A stretch of DNA of 64,000 nt from an uncultured Nostocoides sp. Lineage in GTDB: Bacteria > Actinomycetota > Actinomycetes > Actinomycetales > Dermatophilaceae. Below the pieces are notes generated by a model. That model did no database searches. It was not told the origin of the DNA and was given only the letters and a program-made list of their open reading frames with translations. Positions 1 to 7,912 of the stretch are shown in pieces. The stretch covers positions 1 through 64,000 of the forward strand of contig CALMQX010000033.1 of the NCBI GenBank assembly GCA_937873315.1. The letters are read 5' to 3'. The position numbers and the translations under genes were made by a program. The first letter of the stretch is position 1. Each line of letters begins with the position of its first letter.

Positions 1-1
1 C

Positions 2-151
2 GCTCGCGGGGATGCACTGGGATGCCGCGCTGCTCGACGTCGCAGGTCGGATGTTCGACGGCCTCCGGGCGGCACCGCAAGGCCGCCCCCCCTGCTGCTG
101 GAAGAGTTGCCGACGGGCACCCACGCCGTGCGGGTAGAGAGGTGTGTCTGA
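2..151 (+). pseudogene. 3' end of an unidentified gene, apparently split between two frames at a C run
   Basis: The first bases read as a plausible protein end in one frame (from base 3: LAGMHWDAALLDVAGRMFDG) up to a run of seven C at 86-92. After that, a different frame continues sensibly (LLLEELPTGTHAVRVERCV) to a TGA at 149-151. Dropping one C would join the two halves into a single carboxy-terminal segment. This is either a homopolymer sequencing error or a real frameshift. The product is not recognised, and most of the gene lies outside the window. Support comes only from amino-acid composition, so confidence is low. Confidence 0.35.
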
Positions 152-207
152 CCGCGCTTCGGGTAAGCGAGTTCGCTCATAGGTGCAACTGCATTGGAAT
201 CCCTCGG

Positions 208-1998
208 TCAGAGTGCCTGGTAGTAGTCGCGGATGGTCGCAGCCATCAGCTTGCGGCGCTGTCCTAGGAACTCCTTGTAGCTGCCTGCGGTGACTTCGAC
301 GAGATTCGCCGGCACGGCGTTCTCAGCGAGGTTCGCGGCGAGGTCGCTCGGGTCGGTGATCTCTCCGAGTGTCAACAGCCCTGACTCGATCTGGGCGGCC
401 ATGTCTGCCATGTACTGCCTCGGCGGCTTGTTGCTGATGCTGATGTTGATCGACGTCTCGGTCAGCGCGAAGTTGGCCACCTGGTTGTAGTCGCCACGGT
501 CGGGATAGCCGTTCTTCTGCAAGTAGTCCTTTGGCACGATGTGGTGGATGTCGCCGGACTGCTGATGCATAGCGGCGACGGTGATGCCCCTCGACAAGAA
601 CCCTCGGGCGTTCGTGGTGACCTGTGCTGCGAGGAACGTCTGGAAGTACGGGCTGATGGTGCTCGTCGTCTCCAGTGCGACCGGGAGTGTCACCGCCCAG
701 AAGGCCTCAGAGAGCTCGGACTCCTCGACCTGCTTGAGGTAGTTCGCGGCGCCTTGTTCGCCGATCCGACGGATGTCCTGCTCCCACGTGGATTCGAAGC
801 TGCCGGAGTGCCGCCCGGTGAGCATCGACATCACGAACCAGCGCTTCACGATGCGCTTCCGCTGGCCCTCGGTCATCTCCTTGTCCTGGCGGAGCCGGAG
901 GTAGAGGGCGTAGGCGAAGTTCAGCGCGTTCTTCGAGTTCACCATGCCCGGAGTGATGAAGCCGGCCGACTTGATGAGCATGAGGAAGTTGTCGAAGTGG
1001 TAGTTGTTGACGATGTGGAGAAGTGCTCGCTCGAGCTTGTCGTAGGCGACGGGGATGCGCTCCTCGTCCACCTTCCGCGTTTCCGGGTCGCGGCCTGAGA
1101 GCTCGCTGACGATGCTGGACGCCTTGCCGCGGCTGAAGCCGACGAGGCCAGCGACGCGGATGATGTCGCTGTACTCCGGGTCGTAGAGGTCCTCGGCCTC
1201 GTCCTTTAGCCACCTGACGGCCTTCAGATACGGCGTCTCGGCGAACTCCCTGTCGTTCTCCTTGATGTCGGCGTAGGCATGTGGAGCGACCGCGAGGTGG
1301 CAGAAGTAGTCGATGAGCTTGCGGAGGTTGCGGCCACGGTCGCCGTACGTCGCGATCTTGCTCATCGCGAAGTCGGCGCTGCTCAGCGGGACGCCTTTGG
1401 AGTTGATCCGGATGAAGATCTCGGACACGGTTTCGACATCGAGGTCGTCTGCGAGGCCGATGATGCCGATCTGGGCGTTCTGGATCCGGCCGAGGAGGGC
1501 GAGGTTGGTCTCGAAGATCTTGGCGTCGACGTCGGGGTTGCGTTCGAGGTACTCGCGCGCGAAGGACAGCGGTGACTCGGAGTTGAAGTACTCGCTGATG
1601 TCGGCGATCCATTGTGGGTTCTTACGGATCACCGGTGTCAGCGTCGCGAACTCCTCGGTGATGGGGTTGAACGCGATCGTGATCCGAACGGACTTGTACC
1701 GCTTGTTGATCACCTCGAGGCCGGCGACTGCAGCCCGGAGGGCCGTGATGCGCTGTTGACCATCGATCAGGATCTGCTGGTGAGCCGCGACCTGGCCACC
1801 CTTGAGTTTCGCGCCGACCGACTGCCAGGTGATCAGGTAGCCGACTGGGTAGCCCTTGTAGAGCGAGTCCATAAGGTCGCGCACCTTGACGCTGTCCCAG
1901 ACGAACGGACGCTGGAGCTCCGGGATTGCGATCCGGTCGCTCTTGACGTCCGCTAACAACTGCGTGACGGCGGACTGCGTCACCGAGTACTTCGCCAT
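208..1998 (-). CDS. DUF262 / HNH-like (GmrSD, SspE type) putative anti-phage protein
   Basis: A 596-residue protein with an N-terminal DUF262 (ParB/Srx-like nucleotide-binding) domain. The hallmark ILIDGQQR lies at residues 77-83 after an IPELQRPFVW segment. The C-terminal HNH-like (DUF1524-type) region carries HHIVPKDYL with His485-His486 and a later NFAL and NK pair. In GmrSD and SspE families these two domains couple NTP binding to DNA nicking or cleavage of phage DNA, so defence is the likely role (family knowledge; not shown here). The start is ATG preceded by a GAGGAGGGG ribosome site. It is transcribed alone, downstream of the glnA hairpins. Its GC looks nearer 60-65 % than the about 70 % of its neighbours, suggesting acquisition. 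No partner methylase or Dnd/Ssp genes are visible. Confidence 0.85.
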   Translation of the reverse strand: MAKYSVTQSAVTQLLADVKSDRIAIPELQRPFVWDSVKVRDLMDSLYKGYPVGYLITWQSVGAKLKGGQVAAHQQILIDGQQRITALRAAVAGLEVINKRYKSVRITIAFNPITEEFATLTPVIRKNPQWIADISEYFNSESPLSFAREYLERNPDVDAKIFETNLALLGRIQNAQIGIIGLADDLDVETVSEIFIRINSKGVPLSSADFAMSKIATYGDRGRNLRKLIDYFCHLAVAPHAYADIKENDREFAETPYLKAVRWLKDEAEDLYDPEYSDIIRVAGLVGFSRGKASSIVSELSGRDPETRKVDEERIPVAYDKLERALLHIVNNYHFDNFLMLIKSAGFITPGMVNSKNALNFAYALYLRLRQDKEMTEGQRKRIVKRWFVMSMLTGRHSGSFESTWEQDIRRIGEQGAANYLKQVEESELSEAFWAVTLPVALETTSTISPYFQTFLAAQVTTNARGFLSRGITVAAMHQQSGDIHHIVPKDYLQKNGYPDRGDYNQVANFALTETSINISISNKPPRQYMADMAAQIESGLLTLGEITDPSDLAANLAENAVPANLVEVTAGSYKEFLGQRRKLMAATIRDYYQAL

Positions 1999-2241
1999 TC
2001 CTACCCCTCCTCTGGTTTGTGACCCACGCTAGCGGGGACCCGACGGGCGCGGGTCAATCTGGCTCTGACACCCCCGACCTAAAGGTTGCGCTGGGCGGAG
2101 TGGCAGACGACGCGTGAGCCCACCGGCCGGACCCTGCCGGCGATCCGAGACTCGAGCTCGGCAGACTCCTCGGCACACGCCTAGCGATAGCTCGGCAAGG
2201 CATGCGTGGCCGGACGACCGCGCGCCCGGCTGGGGAAACAT

Positions 2242-2293
2242 GCCGAGACCCCGGAATCCCTAGAAATGCGGGGAAGGATTCCGGGGTCTCGGC
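2242..2293 (-). terminator. 18-bp perfect hairpin downstream of glnA
   Basis: Arms 2242-2259 and 2276-2293 are perfect reverse complements (18 bp, GC-rich), separated by a 16-base loop. The hairpin lies about 40 bases past the glnA stop, as expected for a transcription terminator, although there is no U tract. Actinobacterial terminators often lack one. A second stem follows immediately. Confidence 0.75.
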
Positions 2294-2295
2294 GG

Positions 2296-2320
2296 GGATT
2301 TCGGGGTGACCCCGAAATCC
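2296..2320 (-). terminator. 11-bp hairpin directly after the glnA stop codon
   Basis: Arms GGATTTCGGGG (2296-2306) and CCCCGAAATCC (2310-2320) pair perfectly around a 3-base loop, 16 bases beyond the glnA reading frame. Its sequence is a near copy of one arm of the adjacent larger hairpin (GGATTCCGGGG). The two elements can therefore also pair with each other and may form alternative structures. Most likely part of a tandem terminator for glnA. Confidence 0.75.
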
Positions 2321-2335
2321 AGTGGCCTACGAGGA

Positions 2336-3760
2336 TCAGATGTCGAAGTACATCTCGAACTCGTGGGGGTGCGGGCGGAAGCGGATCGGGTCGATCTCGT
2401 TCTTGCGCTTGTACTCGATCCAGGTCTCGATGACATCCTTGGTGAACACGTCGCCCTCGAGCAGGAACTCGTGGTCCGCCTCCAGTGCGTCGAGCACCTC
2501 GCCCAGCGAGCCGGGGACCTGCTTGATCTCTGCGTGCTCCTCCGGGGGCAGCTCGTAGAGGTCCTTGTCCACGGGCTCCGGGGGCTCGATCCGGTTGCGA
2601 ATGCCGTCCAGGCCGGCCATCAGCTGCGCGGCGAAAGCGAGGTACGGGTTGCACGACGGGTCCGGGATGCGGAACTCGATGCGCTTGGCCTTGGGGGAAG
2701 CGCCGGCGATCGGGATGCGGATGCAGGCCGAGCGGTTACGCGCCGAGTACACCAGGTTGACCGGAGCCTCATAGCCCGGCACGAGGCGGTGGTAGGAGTT
2801 CACCGTCGGGTTGGTGAAGGCCAGCAGCGCCGGAGCATGCGCGAGCAGGCCACCGATGTACCAACGAGCCAGGTCGGAGAGGCCACCGTAGCCGCGCTCG
2901 TCGTAGAACAGCGGCTCGCCGTCCTTCCACAGCGACTGGTGGGTGTGCATACCCGAACCGTTGTCCCCGAACAGTGGCTTGGGCATGAAGGTGGCGGTGG
3001 CGCCGCTGGCCCAGGCGGTGTTCTTGACGACGTACTTGAACTTCATCATGTCGTCGCCCGAGTGCAGCAGCGTGTTGAAGCGGTAGTTGATCTCCTGCTG
3101 ACCACCGGCGGCCACCTCATGGTGGCTCCGCTCGACGGTGAGGCCGACATCCTTGAGCTTCAGGCAGATGTCGTCACGCAGGTCAGCGAAGTGGTCGACC
3201 GGCGAAACCGGGAAGTAGCCACCCTTCTGGCGCGGCTTGTAGCCACGGTTGCCACCCTCCTCCTCGCGACCGGTGTTCCAGTTGCCCTCACGCGAGTCGA
3301 GGTAGTAGTAGCCGCAGTTGATGTCGGTCTTGAACCGGACGTCATCGAAGATGAAGAACTCGGCCTCGGCGCCAAAGTAGGCGGTGTCCGCGATGCCAGT
3401 GGACTTCAGGTACGCCTCAGCCTTGGCAGCGATATTGCGCGGGTCGCGGCTGTAGGGCTCGTCGGTGAATGGGTCGACGATCGAGAAGTTCATGATCAGG
3501 GTCTTCTCAGCCCGGAAGGGGTCGAGGTAGGCCGTCGCCACATCGGGGAGGAGCTTCATGTCCGACTCGTGAATCGCCTGGAATCCGCGGATCGAGGAGC
3601 CGTCGAAGGCCTGCCCCACGGTGAAGAAGTCCGCGTCGATGGACTCGGCGGGCACATTGAAGTGCTGCATGATGCCGGGCAGGTCGCAGAAGCGGATGTC
3701 GACGAACTTGACGTCCTCATCCTGGATGTACTTCAGAACCTCGTCAGCAGAGCTGAACAC
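2336..3760 (-). CDS. glnA: Type I glutamine synthetase
   Basis: A 474-residue GSI enzyme that makes glutamine from glutamate, ammonia and ATP. It is the main ammonium-assimilation enzyme and is cytoplasmic. The length is usual for the family. Recognisable parts are the beta-grasp start ([10 protein letters not shown]), the metal/glutamate site GAEAEFFIF, the ATP site around [11 protein letters not shown], the NRSACIRIP segment, and the adenylylation loop [10 protein letters not shown], whose Tyr is the usual target of GlnE. The GTG start has an AGGAGG site six bases upstream. A dual GlnR box lies in the promoter region, so control by nitrogen status is strongly indicated. Two hairpins terminate the transcript. 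Confidence 0.98.
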   Translation of the reverse strand: MFSSADEVLKYIQDEDVKFVDIRFCDLPGIMQHFNVPAESIDADFFTVGQAFDGSSIRGFQAIHESDMKLLPDVATAYLDPFRAEKTLIMNFSIVDPFTDEPYSRDPRNIAAKAEAYLKSTGIADTAYFGAEAEFFIFDDVRFKTDINCGYYYLDSREGNWNTGREEEGGNRGYKPRQKGGYFPVSPVDHFADLRDDICLKLKDVGLTVERSHHEVAAGGQQEINYRFNTLLHSGDDMMKFKYVVKNTAWASGATATFMPKPLFGDNGSGMHTHQSLWKDGEPLFYDERGYGGLSDLARWYIGGLLAHAPALLAFTNPTVNSYHRLVPGYEAPVNLVYSARNRSACIRIPIAGASPKAKRIEFRIPDPSCNPYLAFAAQLMAGLDGIRNRIEPPEPVDKDLYELPPEEHAEIKQVPGSLGEVLDALEADHEFLLEGDVFTKDVIETWIEYKRKNEIDPIRFRPHPHEFEMYFDI

Positions 3761-3812
3761 AGTGTTCCTCCTGGGTATGGGAAAGCGGTCGGACCGACGC
3801 TAGCCAGGCGGG

Positions 3813-3850
3813 ATTTCTCGCCGGTGACCCGCATGTTTCGCCGGTGTTAC
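3813..3850 (-). promoter_or_regulatory. Dual GlnR box upstream of glnA
   Basis: Read on the minus strand, the order is GTAAC, 6 bases, GAAAC, 6 bases, GTCAC, 6 bases, GAAAT. This matches the actinobacterial GlnR consensus gTnAc-n6-GaAAc-n6 repeated twice with exact spacing (consensus from established knowledge). It sits 53 bases upstream of the glnA start and about 78 bases upstream of the divergent small-protein/MNIO operon, so it could influence both. The glnR gene itself is not in the window. Confidence 0.85.
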
Positions 3851-3928
3851 GTATCACCCGGCGTGGCGGGTCGTCTTCTCGACTGAGTCCCCGAGCGTGT
3901 GGGGGCCCATCCCACCCCAGGAGGAGAC

Positions 3929-4189
3929 ATGGCAACACATATTCTCAAGGTCGCTCAGGGCGTGAACCTGGAGCAACTGCAGAAGTCGCTGGCCGAGCTC
4001 GTTGGCGAGCTTGGCTGCCCGTCATGCGGGCTCAATGGCTTCGACATCGGCTTCGGCGTCGATCCCGGCCCGGACTGGACGCGGTTCAAGGACCGCTTCG
4101 ACTTCATCCGGGACATCGAGACCTTCAAGGTCGACATCGCCGATGTGATGTCCGCGGTCCAGGTCGACCAGGTTGCCTTCACGCGCTGA
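3929..4189 (+). CDS. 86-residue protein with CPSCG motif, candidate MNIO substrate
   Basis: A small soluble protein, not recognised as a known family. The ATG is preceded by GGAGGAG seven bases upstream. Residues 1-28 look helical and amphipathic (leader-like). They are followed by Cys30-Pro-Ser-Cys33-Gly, a Gly/Asp-rich stretch (LNGFDIGFGVDPGPDW) and an acidic, hydrophobic tail. It has no signal peptide and no other cysteine. Its stop overlaps the ATG of the DUF692/MNIO gene, so the two are translationally coupled. MNIO enzymes of characterised clusters act on cysteines of small partner peptides, so a substrate role is a reasonable inference. A small metal-binding accessory protein is the alternative. 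Confidence 0.85.
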   Translation: MATHILKVAQGVNLEQLQKSLAELVGELGCPSCGLNGFDIGFGVDPGPDWTRFKDRFDFIRDIETFKVDIADVMSAVQVDQVAFTR

Positions 4190-5067
4190 TGCGCACACCG
4201 ACAGCCGACGGCGGGGGCGCCTGCTTCGCCCCCGCCCTCGGCGTGTCCTTCGAGGGGCGCCCGGCGGATTTTCTGCCCGCCGTCGCTCACCTCGCCGATG
4301 TCGTCGAGATCGTGCCGGACTCGCTGGTGGCGGCCGATCAGCGGCCGCATCCCGCGCTGCTGGAGCACCTGGATGAGCACGCCGCCAATCACCCGGTGAC
4401 CTTCCACGGCATCGGCCTGTCGATCGGCAGCACTCAAGGCTGGAATGAGGACTACCTGCGGCTGCTTGACGCCATGCTCACCTGGCGGATGCCGCGCTGG
4501 CACAGCGAGCACCTCGGGCTCACCGTGGTGGATGGTTCCTTCCTCGGCACGATGCCCGCGCTTCCGCTGACGTCGGAAGCGGCCGAGTTGGTGATCGGGC
4601 GCGCCCAAGCGATGCGGGCGGCATACGGACTGGACTTCCTGCTCGAACATGTCGCCTCGCCGCTGCCCCGACCCGACCAGATGTCGCTGGCGGCATTCTT
4701 GAACCTGGTCGCTGCCGAGTCGGGCGCGTCGCTGCTCATCGATCTGCACAATCTGGAGTGCGATGCCGACAACGGCCTGCTCGATCTTGGGGAGTTCGTC
4801 GACGAACTGGACTGGTCGGCCGTTCGGGAGCTGCACCTCGCCGGTGGGGTCTGGCACGAGGGGCTGCACCTCGATGTCCACTCAGGGCTGGTCGCGACCA
4901 GCACGAGCGACCTGCTGCACGACGTGCTCCCACGCGCCGCCGGCCTGGAGTTGGTGGTCTACGAGGTGCTCGCCGCGGCCGTGCCCAAGCTCGGAGTCGA
5001 CGCGATCGGCGACCAATTGGGCGCCCTGCGCGCGCTGCTGAACAGCCATCGGCTGGTCGCGCCATGA
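4189..5067 (+). CDS. DUF692 family multinuclear non-heme iron oxidase (MNIO)
   Basis: A 292-residue TIM-barrel-type protein of the DUF692 (MNIO) family, relatives of MbnB, TglH and the bufferin enzymes that oxidatively rearrange cysteines in peptides. Family landmarks in order: HGIGLSIGS (His73), SEHLGL (residues 106-111), LLEHVASPL (Glu153), LLIDLHNLECDADNG (Asp185, Asn188), ELHLAGG (His216), LDVHSG (Asp229, His231) and VVYEV (Glu259). These are the expected iron ligands. The start overlaps the previous stop, and the end overlaps the next start (ATGA), so this is the middle gene of a tight three-gene operon. The exact substrate and product are unknown. Confidence 0.88.
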   Translation: MRTPTADGGGACFAPALGVSFEGRPADFLPAVAHLADVVEIVPDSLVAADQRPHPALLEHLDEHAANHPVTFHGIGLSIGSTQGWNEDYLRLLDAMLTWRMPRWHSEHLGLTVVDGSFLGTMPALPLTSEAAELVIGRAQAMRAAYGLDFLLEHVASPLPRPDQMSLAAFLNLVAAESGASLLIDLHNLECDADNGLLDLGEFVDELDWSAVRELHLAGGVWHEGLHLDVHSGLVATSTSDLLHDVLPRAAGLELVVYEVLAAAVPKLGVDAIGDQLGALRALLNSHRLVAP

Positions 5068-5399
5068 CTCTGGTGGCCTACGAACGAAGCGTGGCCGACT
5101 TAGTGACCGGGCGCCGTACGCCGGTGACGCACGGCGAGGCCGTCGTGCGCTGGTCGGTGCTCTCGTGGGCCTCGCTCGGGTTGCGGCAGGTGTGCCCGCT
5201 GACCACCTCGATTCTGGCCGACCGACGGCGGCTCGACCAGGCGATCGCGGCTCACGTGGCCATCGGTGGCCGGCCGCTGAGCCCCCATGCCTGGGGCCGC
5301 GCCTTCGTCGCCGAATTCTTGACCGACCCCGACAACTCCGTGGCCGCGGCGGCGGCGCTCGAGTATGCCGTGCTGTCCGGACTCGCTGGCGAATCCTGA
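5064..5399 (+). CDS. 111-residue unknown protein, third gene of the MNIO operon
   Basis: A small soluble protein without a recognised domain. It begins MTLVAYERSVADLVTG, has one cysteine (RQVCPLTTS) and ends in an alanine-rich helix (AAAAALEYAVLSGLAG). The ATG overlaps the MNIO stop by four bases. MNIO enzymes generally need a small partner protein that binds the substrate (MbnC, TglI and BufC in known systems), and the position makes this a candidate partner. No sequence similarity to those partners could be judged by eye. The gene ends convergently six bases from the DUF4191 gene. Confidence 0.8.
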   Translation: MTLVAYERSVADLVTGRRTPVTHGEAVVRWSVLSWASLGLRQVCPLTTSILADRRRLDQAIAAHVAIGGRPLSPHAWGRAFVAEFLTDPDNSVAAAAALEYAVLSGLAGES

Positions 5400-5405
5400 G
5401 GCGTC

Positions 5406-6128
5406 CTACTTGCCGCGCAACCCGCGGCGATCCACCCGTGCGCGATGCGGATCCATCCCTGCGGGGATCGGGGGACGCATCCCTCCCAGGGACTTCAGCC
5501 GCTTGTTCACGGCCGAGACCTCGGCCTTAGTCAGCACCGGACGCATCCGGGTCAGCTTGCCGGCGATCTTGCGGACCGGAACCTGGCCCTCGGCATCGCC
5601 CGCGGTCCACAGGTGGATCGGGACGCCGGGAGCGACCCGTGAGGCCTTCTTCTCCTCGGCCTTGAGGAGCTTCTTAACTCGGGCGTCCGGTCCCTCACCG
5701 ATGAGGACGACTCCCGGTCGGCCCAGGGCCCGGAAGACCATGGCTGCGCCAGACATGTCATTGGCTTTGGTGCCGCGAGGAGCATCAACGGCGACCGGCT
5801 CCAGGGCGGCATACCAGCCGCGGCGGCCGATGCCCTGTAGCGCCGCTCCGACCGCGCCCGCCTTGCCCTCGAGGGCGGCGTACATGGCGTTGTTACCACG
5901 ACGGTTCATCACCAGGGTGGCCGCGAGCGCGGCCGCCGGAATGGCGATGACCACGGCGTACAGGATCCAGAACCCGCCGCCCCAGATGCCCAGACCGATG
6001 ATCACCGCCGCGGTGAGCAGGGCGGCCAAGAGCATCCACTGGCCGAGCTTGGGGTCGATGGACTTGATCGCGCGGTAGGCGTCGCGGATCTGCGCGATGC
6101 GCCCGGTCTTCTGCGGGGTGTCGGACAT
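5406..6128 (-). CDS. DUF4191 membrane protein
   Basis: A 240-residue actinobacterial protein of the DUF4191 family, usually found beside lipA as here. Two adjacent transmembrane helices (about residues 30-70: WMLLAALLTAAVIIGLGIWG and WILYAVVIAIPAAALAATLV) are followed by a basic cytoplasmic domain (GRRGWYAALEPVAVD, RPGVVLIGEGPDARVKKLL). The function is unknown. It is probably co-transcribed after lipB-lipA, about 41 bases downstream of lipA. Confidence 0.88.
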   Translation of the reverse strand: MSDTPQKTGRIAQIRDAYRAIKSIDPKLGQWMLLAALLTAAVIIGLGIWGGGFWILYAVVIAIPAAALAATLVMNRRGNNAMYAALEGKAGAVGAALQGIGRRGWYAALEPVAVDAPRGTKANDMSGAAMVFRALGRPGVVLIGEGPDARVKKLLKAEEKKASRVAPGVPIHLWTAGDAEGQVPVRKIAGKLTRMRPVLTKAEVSAVNKRLKSLGGMRPPIPAGMDPHRARVDRRGLRGK

Positions 6129-6169
6129 GCTTCGGTCCCGTGCTCCTGAGGGGTGGCGGTTGAGACTCC

Positions 6170-7192
6170 CTAGGATACGGCGTTGACGCGGGCCAGGAGG
6201 GTGGTGGCTTCCTGACGGGCCGGTGCAGCGCCCTCCTGGGCGAGATGCGCGAGGTGCTCAGGGATCGGACGACCCCAGCGAATCATTGCCCCCGCCCACA
6301 GTCGGCCAGCTCGGTACGAACTCCGCACCAGCGGGCCAGCCATGACGCCCTTGAAGCCGAGGTCCTGCGCAAAGGTGGACCAGTGCACGAACTCTTCGGG
6401 CTTCACCCACCGCTCGATCGGGTGGTGAGTGGGGGAGGGCCGCAGATACTGCGTGATCGTGAGGATGTCGCAGCCCGCATCGTGCAGGTCGGTAATCGCG
6501 GCCGCAATTTCCTCTTCGCGCTCACCCATGCCAAGGATGAGATTGGACTTGGTGACCAGGGCCGCCTCGCGGGCCATCGAGAGCACCGTCAGGGACTTCT
6601 CGTAGGTGAAGGCCGGGCGGATGCGCCGGAAGATCCGCGGCACAGTTTCTAGATTGTGCGCGAAGACCTCGGGTCGAGCATCGAAAACCTGCCCGACGAG
6701 CTCGGGCCGCGCGCCGAAGTCCGGGGGCAGGATCTCGACTCCGGTGGTGGGGTTCAAGGCGTGAATCTGCCGAATCGTCTCGGCATAAAGGCTAGCCGCC
6801 CCGTCGGGCTGGTCGTCGCGGGCCACCCCGGTGACCGTGGAGTAGCGCAGCCCCATCGAGCGCACCGATTCGGCCACTCGCCGGGGCTCGTCGAGGTCAA
6901 GTGCCTGCGGGCGTCCCGTGGCGATATCGCAGAAGTCGCAGCGCCGCGTGCAGGTGTCGCCGCCGATCAAGAAGGTCGCCTCGCGGTCTTCCCAGCACTC
7001 GAAGATGTTGGGGCAGGCAGCTTCCTGGCAGACCGTATGCAGTCCCTCCCGTTTGACCAGTCCGTGGATGCTGGTGAATTCGGGGCCCATCTTGGCCGTC
7101 GTGCGGATCCACGAGGGCTTGCGCTCGATGGGCGTCTGCGCATTGCGTGCCTCCACGCGCATCAGGCGGCGTCCCTCGGGTGCGACAGTCAC
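6170..7192 (-). CDS. lipA: Lipoyl synthase
   Basis: A radical-SAM enzyme (340 residues) that inserts two sulfurs into protein-bound octanoyl groups. Both iron-sulfur sites are present: the auxiliary cluster [12 protein letters not shown] and the SAM cluster CTRRCDFC. The C-terminal RSSYRAG carries the serine expected as a cluster ligand. The start is GTG. lipB ends 10 bases upstream, so the two form an operon. The products serve the lipoyl domains of SucB and the glycine cleavage system, both also encoded in this window. Confidence 0.97.
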   Translation of the reverse strand: MTVAPEGRRLMRVEARNAQTPIERKPSWIRTTAKMGPEFTSIHGLVKREGLHTVCQEAACPNIFECWEDREATFLIGGDTCTRRCDFCDIATGRPQALDLDEPRRVAESVRSMGLRYSTVTGVARDDQPDGAASLYAETIRQIHALNPTTGVEILPPDFGARPELVGQVFDARPEVFAHNLETVPRIFRRIRPAFTYEKSLTVLSMAREAALVTKSNLILGMGEREEEIAAAITDLHDAGCDILTITQYLRPSPTHHPIERWVKPEEFVHWSTFAQDLGFKGVMAGPLVRSSYRAGRLWAGAMIRWGRPIPEHLAHLAQEGAAPARQEATTLLARVNAVS

Positions 7193-7202
7193 GGCATCAA
7201 TC

Positions 7203-7844
7203 CTAAGAGACCGCTGAGAGCAGGTCGCTCAAGTGCTTCTCGGTGTGGCCCAGGATGTCCTGAACGCCAACGCGCTCACCGAGCTCCCGGGTCAGTGAGG
7301 ACACCCCGGCATCCGGAATGCCGCACGCCACGATGTTGTCCGCCCAGGTCAGGTCCGCGTCCGCATTGAGCGCGAAGCCGTGCATGGTCACCCGCCGACT
7401 GACCCGGACGCCGATGGCACCAAGCTTGCGGTCCGGGCCGCGGTGATCGGCGGGCACCCAGACCCCGCTGCGCCCGTCAACCCGGATGGTCTCGAGGCCG
7501 AACTCACGGCATACCCGGATCATGACCTCCTCGAGCCGGCGCACGTGGGCGACCACGTCGATGGGGACCTCGCGCAGCTGCACGATCGGATAGCCGACAA
7601 GTTGGCCGGGGCCATGCCAGGTGATCTTGCCCCCGCGATCCACGTCGATCACCGGAGTGCCGTCGAAGGGACGCTCGTGCGATGCGGTCAACTTGCCGGC
7701 GGTGTAGACGGCAGCGTGCTCAAGCAGGAGCGTGGTGTCGGGTCGGGTGCCGGCGACCACCTCCGCGTGCACCTCCCGCTGTCGGTCCCAGGCGGCCTGG
7801 TAGTCCACGAGGTGCGGGGCGAACCCGAGATGCTCGAACTCCAT
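7203..7844 (-). CDS. lipB: Octanoyl-ACP:protein N-octanoyltransferase
   Basis: A 213-residue enzyme that transfers octanoate from acyl carrier protein to lipoyl domains, the first step of lipoate assembly. The catalytic Lys/Cys pair is visible: Lys in [12 protein letters not shown] and Cys in [13 protein letters not shown]. The conserved [17 protein letters not shown] segment is also present. It is first in the lipB-lipA unit and divergent from the MmpL gene across a 68-base spacer. Confidence 0.97.
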   Translation of the reverse strand: MEFEHLGFAPHLVDYQAAWDRQREVHAEVVAGTRPDTTLLLEHAAVYTAGKLTASHERPFDGTPVIDVDRGGKITWHGPGQLVGYPIVQLREVPIDVVAHVRRLEEVMIRVCREFGLETIRVDGRSGVWVPADHRGPDRKLGAIGVRVSRRVTMHGFALNADADLTWADNIVACGIPDAGVSSLTRELGERVGVQDILGHTEKHLSDLLSAVS

Positions 7845-7912
7845 TCGAGCAGCGTATGCCGTCCGCCGCTAGGTGGCGAGCAGTGGTCACTGGGCTGGGT
7901 TAGGATGCCGAC

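Larger units (their letters stand above)
1999..2335. other. Gene-free interval between glnA and the DUF262 gene
   Basis: This 337-base stretch contains no credible coding frame. Its glnA-proximal third is filled by two strong hairpins (annotated separately). The remaining roughly 200 bases before the DUF262 start should hold that gene's promoter, but I could not identify a convincing -10/-35 pair. No tRNA, direct repeat or attachment site was recognised that would mark an island boundary. Confidence 0.6.

Noticed and set aside
22..267. 81-codon open frame at the left end
   Set aside because: Arg/Ala-rich shadow that runs into the antisense of the DUF262 gene; the other two frames carry the more protein-like sequence.
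2306..3886. 526-codon open frame antisense to glnA
   Set aside because: glnA is certain on the other strand, and the frame also covers the terminator and GlnR box.
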